Positions 14,520 through 17,555 of a stretch of DNA of 17,555 bases are shown here, in pieces. The stretch lies in NCBI GenBank assembly GCA_964458015.1, contig CAYWGR010000118.1, positions 1 through 17,555 on the forward strand, given 5' to 3'. A program made the position numbers and the translations under genes. The notes below the pieces were generated by a model. The model did not search any database. It was given only the letters and a program-made list of their open reading frames with translations, and had not been told where the DNA came from. Positions within the stretch are counted from its first letter, which is position 1. Each line of letters opens with the position of its first letter. The DNA comes from CAYWGR01 sp964458015 (GTDB lineage Bacteria; Planctomycetota; Planctomycetia; Pirellulales; Thermoguttaceae).

Positions 14520-16192
14520 GAAATTTCAGTTTTCAATTTGCAATCCTTATCGGCTTGCTTAGCCTTGCTTATTTGTCAGGCTGTAAAGAGTCGAAGCAGA
14601 CGCCCGAAAATGCGGGCCCCGCGCGGTCGGCTGCCATGTCGAGCCAATTTCGCAATGAGTTGCTCACCTATGCCATCGACAACCTGAACCGCATCGAGGA
14701 ATTCGATGCAAACGATGTTCTTCAGCAGATTCTCAAAAGTCTGAATCCGCAAGAACAACCGTCAGAGCCGTTCGACCCGCTGCTGGCATCCTGGCCCGAG
14801 CCCGAGATGCTGCGTCAGGTCGTCGATCGGCTGAATCAGTGGATCCGCGTTCAAAAGCCGCCGGCCGAATGGCGGGTCGATCCGCTGATCGCCGGATTGC
14901 CAACCGCTCTGGCCAGCCTTACGCAGGTGAAAACGCTTGACCAAATGGATTTTTCTCGATTCGACGGTCATTTCTTACAAGAGGCTACGTTGTTGCGAGA
15001 TGTTGCACGCTGGACGCGAGGCGACGCCTTGGACGATTTGGAACGCTCCAAATGCCTCTTTGACTGGATCGTTCGCAATATCCAGCTTGATCCCGATCGC
15101 GAGAATCGGATTCTGCAATTCCCCCAAGAAACGCTCCTGTTCGGACGCGGCACCGCGGCGGATCGCGCGTGGGTTTTCGTTCTCTTGGCCCGACAGCTTG
15201 GCATCAACGCTGCGGTGCTAGGCGTGGAAGAAGAACCCCGAGCGAAGGGTGACCCGAAAAACCAAAAAGCCGAAACCTCCTCTCGGCCGTCCGCGCGCCT
15301 CTGGTGCATCGGCGTTCTGGTGGATGGCAATGTGTACCTATTCGACCCCACGTTGGGGCTTCCGATTCCCGCCCCCAATGGCGTCAAACATCCCGAACCT
15401 GGAAAACTAGCCATACAGCCTGCCACGCTTGCCCAGCTTGCGGCCGATGAAAAACTGTTGCGTCGTTTGGACGCCGACGATACGCACCATTACCCCATCA
15501 AAGGCACCGATCTCAAGCATGTCGTCGTATTGCTCGAAGGTTCGCCGTGTTATTTGTCACGGCGGATGAAATTGCTCGAATCTCGGTTAATCGGCACACA
15601 AAAGATGGTGTTGAGTTGCTCACCAACGGCCCAGGCGGAAGCTTGGAAAACGGCTCTCAAAACGTCCAGCCCGCGTTTGTGGACGATGCCTTTCGAGACG
15701 TTCTATCAACGTTCGCATCTCAATCGAAAGGCTGCAATCGGACAATTGGCCACCCTGTTGCCATTCTACGCAATGCCGGGCGCGCCATTGCATCGCGGCC
15801 GTATGCTTTACCTCAAGGGGCAACTCGTCGGCGACACGAGCGCCACTGTTTTCTACCAGAAAGCCCGGCCCTCGAACGAAGAACTCATGGCCTCTTCCGC
15901 ACATGCCTTGGAAAAAATGGTCTACCATCGCGGCAAACAGGATGCGAGCTACTGGCTGGGCCTTGTTGCCTTCCAGCGGGGCAACTACACGGCCGCCACC
16001 GATTATTTCGCCAAGCGAACCCTGCTGGCCATGCCCAACGGCCCCTGGACCAACGGGGCCCGGTATAATCTCGCCCGCACCTTCGAGGCCGCCGGCGAAA
16101 CCGAAAAAGCAACCCTGCAATATGCCAACAACGAGGATTCGCCCGGTTATTTAGGCGATTTGCTCCGGGCTAAATGGCTGACGGAAAAGTGA
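14516..16192 (+). CDS. lipoprotein with degenerate transglutaminase-like region
   Basis: This 558-residue protein has a lipoprotein signal (hydrophobic 7-20, lipobox YLSGC, lipidated Cys23). Residues about 170-280 resemble the transglutaminase-like fold: SKCLFDWIVRNIQL, then GRGTAADRAWVFVLLARQLG and LWCIGVLVDGNVYLFDPTLG. The position expected for the catalytic Cys is Ala (near 214), and the expected His strand reads LWCIGV; only the Asp (277) is kept, so it is probably not an active protease or transglutaminase. Residues about 455-545 look like TPR-type helical repeats (ASYWLGLVAFQRGNYTAA). The TTG start overlaps the kdsA stop (TTGA) with AAGGAA about 7 bases ahead, which implies translational coupling. 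A structural or binding role in the envelope is inferred; the family is not one I can name. Confidence 0.87.
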   Translation: MRNFSFQFAILIGLLSLAYLSGCKESKQTPENAGPARSAAMSSQFRNELLTYAIDNLNRIEEFDANDVLQQILKSLNPQEQPSEPFDPLLASWPEPEMLRQVVDRLNQWIRVQKPPAEWRVDPLIAGLPTALASLTQVKTLDQMDFSRFDGHFLQEATLLRDVARWTRGDALDDLERSKCLFDWIVRNIQLDPDRENRILQFPQETLLFGRGTAADRAWVFVLLARQLGINAAVLGVEEEPRAKGDPKNQKAETSSRPSARLWCIGVLVDGNVYLFDPTLGLPIPAPNGVKHPEPGKLAIQPATLAQLAADEKLLRRLDADDTHHYPIKGTDLKHVVVLLEGSPCYLSRRMKLLESRLIGTQKMVLSCSPTAQAEAWKTALKTSSPRLWTMPFETFYQRSHLNRKAAIGQLATLLPFYAMPGAPLHRGRMLYLKGQLVGDTSATVFYQKARPSNEELMASSAHALEKMVYHRGKQDASYWLGLVAFQRGNYTAATDYFAKRTLLAMPNGPWTNGARYNLARTFEAAGETEKATLQYANNEDSPGYLGDLLRAKWLTEK

Positions 16193-16194
16193 TC

Positions 16195-16223
16195 TTGCCC
16201 ATTTTCCGGCAGCTTCCTATAAT
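16195..16223 (+). promoter_or_regulatory. strong sigma70-type promoter with no known product
   Basis: TTGCCC (16195-16200, 4 of 6) is followed at exactly 17 bases by a perfect TATAAT (16218-16223). It begins 3 bases after the lipoprotein stop. Predicted transcription starts near 16230 and reads toward flgM, about 675 bases away. The quality matches that of the ssrA promoter. Confidence 0.5.
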
Positions 16224-16451
16224 CCCGACACTCGCTACTCTCTGCCTGCGCGAAAAAAAATCGGCGGCCGCAATGAACCGTCGCTGGTGGACATCCGTAG
16301 AGGAAAGTAGTGCTAAGAGACGGCCTGCCGGGCCAGGGAGTTCTGAAGCCCGCGAAAAAATTCCGCTTGGCTGTCCTCGAGCGAAGATGCATAATAGGTA
16401 TATTCGCTAGCAGTGTAACGGCACGTAGAACTCATGGAGGAGTTTCATTCG

Positions 16452-16523
16452 ATGCGGTCGGATTCACCGGGCGAGACTCGCGCGATTATAACCGGCGCGA
16501 CGTTTACCAAAATCATCCGATGA
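16452..16523 (+). CDS. possible 23-residue small ORF
   Basis: An ATG-initiated frame (MRSDSPGETRAIITGATFTK, then IIR and a stop) is preceded by GGAGGAG ending 9 bases ahead, the strongest ribosome-site match in this gap. There is no homology I can recall, and it may be chance. It could be a leader peptide or small protein in a transcript from the 16195-16223 promoter. Confidence 0.2.
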   Translation: MRSDSPGETRAIITGATFTKIIR

Positions 16524-16905
16524 TTCCACGGCGCATCATTGGGCAAAAAAACATGCCCGCACAGGCGTTATAATGTCTTGAGGAGATGTTTTCGCTACGA
16601 GCCTACGCTGAAAGCAATCGACTGATTCCGCCGCAAGGACTCGGCCGATGACACGAATGTTAAAACGATTTTCACTTGAACGACGAATGGATTTCAGAAG
16701 AAACAGCACAGTTCCGCGAAGCGTAAACGCACGGCAGTCCGCCGTTTCAGACTGTACTACTATTCTTAAAGATCGTGTTTTTTTAACGAGGATTAGCGAG
16801 CAACGGGAGCGGGTTTTTTTATCCGAGCGGTAGCTCGTATTGGCTGGCGGCCCTTGCCGCCCTGTGAATTGAAATAACCAACTTATCTCTGGTGGAGAAG
16901 AAGCA

Positions 16906-17184
16906 ATGCATATCTACGGTCCAAGTCAGTTACACGGTTCGCAGTCGATCGGTGCGCCGCACAATATCCGCGCCGCGCAGCCGGCGTCTCGGCCCGAGGC
17001 CGCGCAAATCGCCGACGAAGTGAACATTTCCGAAGCGGCCCGGTTTGCCGAGCAAGTGCAGCAGATGCCTGAGATGCGAGAGGATCGCGTCGAAGCCGTC
17101 CGCCTGCAAATCGCCGAAGGCACCTACGAGACCAACGAAAAGCTCAGCGCCGCCGTCGAACGGCTGCTCGATGAAATTGGTTAA
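16906..17184 (+). CDS. flgM: anti-sigma-28 factor FlgM-like protein
   Basis: This 92-residue protein matches FlgM in length and design. The N-terminal half (1-35) is disordered in character, rich in Gln, Ser, Ala and Pro. It is followed by DEVNISEAARFAEQV (38-52) and the sigma-binding C-terminal helices DRVEAVRLQIAEGTYETNEK (60-79) and AAVERLLDEI. FlgM holds the flagellar sigma factor FliA inactive until the hook-basal body is complete and FlgM is exported. The ATG has GGAG about 9 bases ahead. The usual neighbours flgN and flgK are absent; the gene is followed by a terminator and a RAYT transposase. Its sigma partner must lie elsewhere. Confidence 0.87.
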   Translation: MHIYGPSQLHGSQSIGAPHNIRAAQPASRPEAAQIADEVNISEAARFAEQVQQMPEMREDRVEAVRLQIAEGTYETNEKLSAAVERLLDEIG

Positions 17185-17226
17185 TGAATCGTTTGGGTTG
17201 TGCAGTTTATTCCGTAACATCGCAGA

Positions 17227-17266
17227 AGGGCGGGTCAACCGTAATGTTGACCCGCCCTGTTGTTTT
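17227..17266 (+). terminator. intrinsic terminator of flgM
   Basis: A perfect 13-pair stem (AGGGCGGGTCAAC with GTTGACCCGCCCT) closes a 6-base loop and leads into GTTGTTTT. It begins 43 bases after the flgM stop. The GGGCGGGTC core is the same as in the neighbouring REP repeat, so it may be derived from that element. Confidence 0.8.
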
Positions 17267-17274
17267 AGAAGCTC

Positions 17275-17308
17275 AAAAAAGAACTCCCCTCGCCCGCTTG
17301 CGGGAGTT
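17275..17308 (-). terminator. terminator of the RAYT gene, possibly bidirectional
   Basis: AACTCCC (17282-17288) pairs with GGGAGTT (17302-17308), and an inner CCCGC/GCGGG pair can form an alternative stem. On the minus strand the stem is followed by C and six T residues. On the plus strand it runs into TTTTT, so it can also back up the flgM terminator. Confidence 0.65.
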
Positions 17309-17311
17309 TTT

Positions 17312-17350
17312 CGTAGGGCGGGTCGAGCGAAGCGATGGCCCGCCATCGCT
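17312..17350 (+). repeat. GTAG-led REP hairpin beside the RAYT gene
   Basis: GTAG (17313-17316) is followed by GGCGGGTC (17317-17324) pairing with GGCCCGCC (17337-17344), including one G-U pair, around the loop GAGCGAAGCGAT. An overlapping palindrome, AGCGATGGC with GCCATCGCT (17331-17350), offers an alternative stem. A GTAG tetranucleotide at the foot of an imperfect palindrome is the known form of REP sequences bound by RAYT transposases. It ends 2 bases before the RAYT stop codon, and its partner copy is at 1-25. Confidence 0.8.
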
Positions 17351-17351
17351 G

Positions 17352-17555
17352 CTATTCAGGTGGACTGAAACGCGGGCATGGATTCTCACCACCCCAATCG
17401 ACTTCATATTCTCCAAGCGTTACATACTTGTGAAATGAAGACCATGGATAGTCACGCACGCGAGACACAAGCTTATGCTTGACCGGATTCCAGTGGATGT
17501 AGTCCACGCAACGCTTCAAGTCATCCTCATCGCGGCAATTGTGTTCCCAATAGCG
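17352..17555 (-). CDS. REP-associated tyrosine transposase (RAYT), 3' part
   Basis: This frame runs off the right edge and shows the last 67 residues before a TAG stop. It begins RYWEHNCRDEDDLKRCVDYI and continues HWNPVKHKLVSRVRDYPWSS, then FHKYVTLGEYEVDWGGENP. This is the characteristic C-terminal region of RAYT (IS200-like, Y1) transposases. The Tyr in CVDYIHWNPVKH (residue 19 of the visible part) is probably the catalytic Tyr that attaches to DNA. The HUH motif lies outside the window. RAYTs act on REP hairpins, one of which lies directly downstream. Unlike insertion sequences, they are usually single-copy, resident genes. Confidence 0.92.
   Translation of the reverse strand, partial: RYWEHNCRDEDDLKRCVDYIHWNPVKHKLVSRVRDYPWSSFHKYVTLGEYEVDWGGENPCPRFSPPE

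Larger units (their letters stand above)
16193..16905. other. 713-base intergenic region before flgM
   Basis: No protein gene is confidently supported here. A good promoter lies at the left edge (16195-16223) with nothing recognised behind it. A second TATAAT at 16569-16574 has no fitting -35. Two T runs (near 16781-16787 and 16814-16820) have no clear stem before them. Two small hairpins lie ahead of flgM: CGAGC-GGTA-GCTCG (16824-16837) and GGCGGC-CCTT-GCCGCC (16846-16861). A 61-codon arginine-rich frame at 16648-16833 has AAGGA 8 bases ahead but no recognisable content. Confidence 0.5.

Noticed and set aside
16290..16360. RNase P RNA, suggested by GAGGAAAGT near 16300
   Set aside because: Only this short string resembles the P4 region; the rest of the conserved core, including the distal half, is missing.
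16648..16833. A 61-codon Arg-rich frame with AAGGA upstream
   Set aside because: Its composition looks random, T runs dictate part of the translation, and no family is recognisable. Left as part of the intergenic description.
1..17555. CRISPR arrays, tRNA or rRNA genes, complete insertion sequences
   Set aside because: No regularly spaced repeats were seen. The only T-arm sequence belongs to the tmRNA, and the only transposase is the partial RAYT at the right edge.

Overview
The window reads as chromosomal DNA from a planctomycete, most likely of the Pirellulales. The basis is a DUF1559-type prepilin-like protein, a metal-type KdsA, a FlgM-like protein, many lone genes with long gaps between them, and GTAG-led REP repeats beside a REP-associated transposase. 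This placement is inference from gene content; no marker gene pins the species.

Layout, left half. The window opens in half a REP repeat. A secreted multidomain glycoside hydrolase (GH42-like catalytic region) lies on the minus strand at 70-3144. A gap follows with a palindromic interspersed repeat and a good sigma70-type promoter. That promoter drives the tmRNA gene ssrA (3515-3875), which encodes the tag AESNLAMAA and ends at a strong hairpin terminator. Six minus-strand genes follow: a polytopic membrane protein of unknown function, a PLP-dependent aromatic amino acid decarboxylase, a membrane protein with a pseudopilin-like tail, a DUF1559 protein, an AI-2E/PerM-family transporter, and a secreted alpha/beta hydrolase whose nucleophile-elbow serine is aspartate. 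A small two-helix membrane protein closes the minus-strand block at 11627-12064.

Layout, right half. After a 650-base gap with a minus-strand terminator-like hairpin comes a compact plus-strand operon: a diacylglycerol/sphingoid-type lipid kinase (TTG start), kdsA, and a lipoprotein with a degenerate transglutaminase-like region (TTG start overlapping the kdsA stop). These three look like an envelope-lipid module, since KdsA makes the KDO precursor of lipopolysaccharide. A 713-base gap with a convincing promoter but no recognised product precedes flgM, which stands apart from other flagellar genes. The window ends in the 3' part of a RAYT transposase on the minus strand, with its REP hairpin immediately downstream.

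The points most worth following are the RAYT/REP pair, the GHDFG hydrolase, the kdsA-coupled pseudo-transglutaminase lipoprotein, the nested palindrome upstream of the AI-2E transporter, and two possible untranslated transcripts near 12.3-12.7 kb and 16.2-16.8 kb. No CRISPR array, rRNA, tRNA or complete insertion sequence was seen, and no wholly new multi-gene system could be demonstrated.
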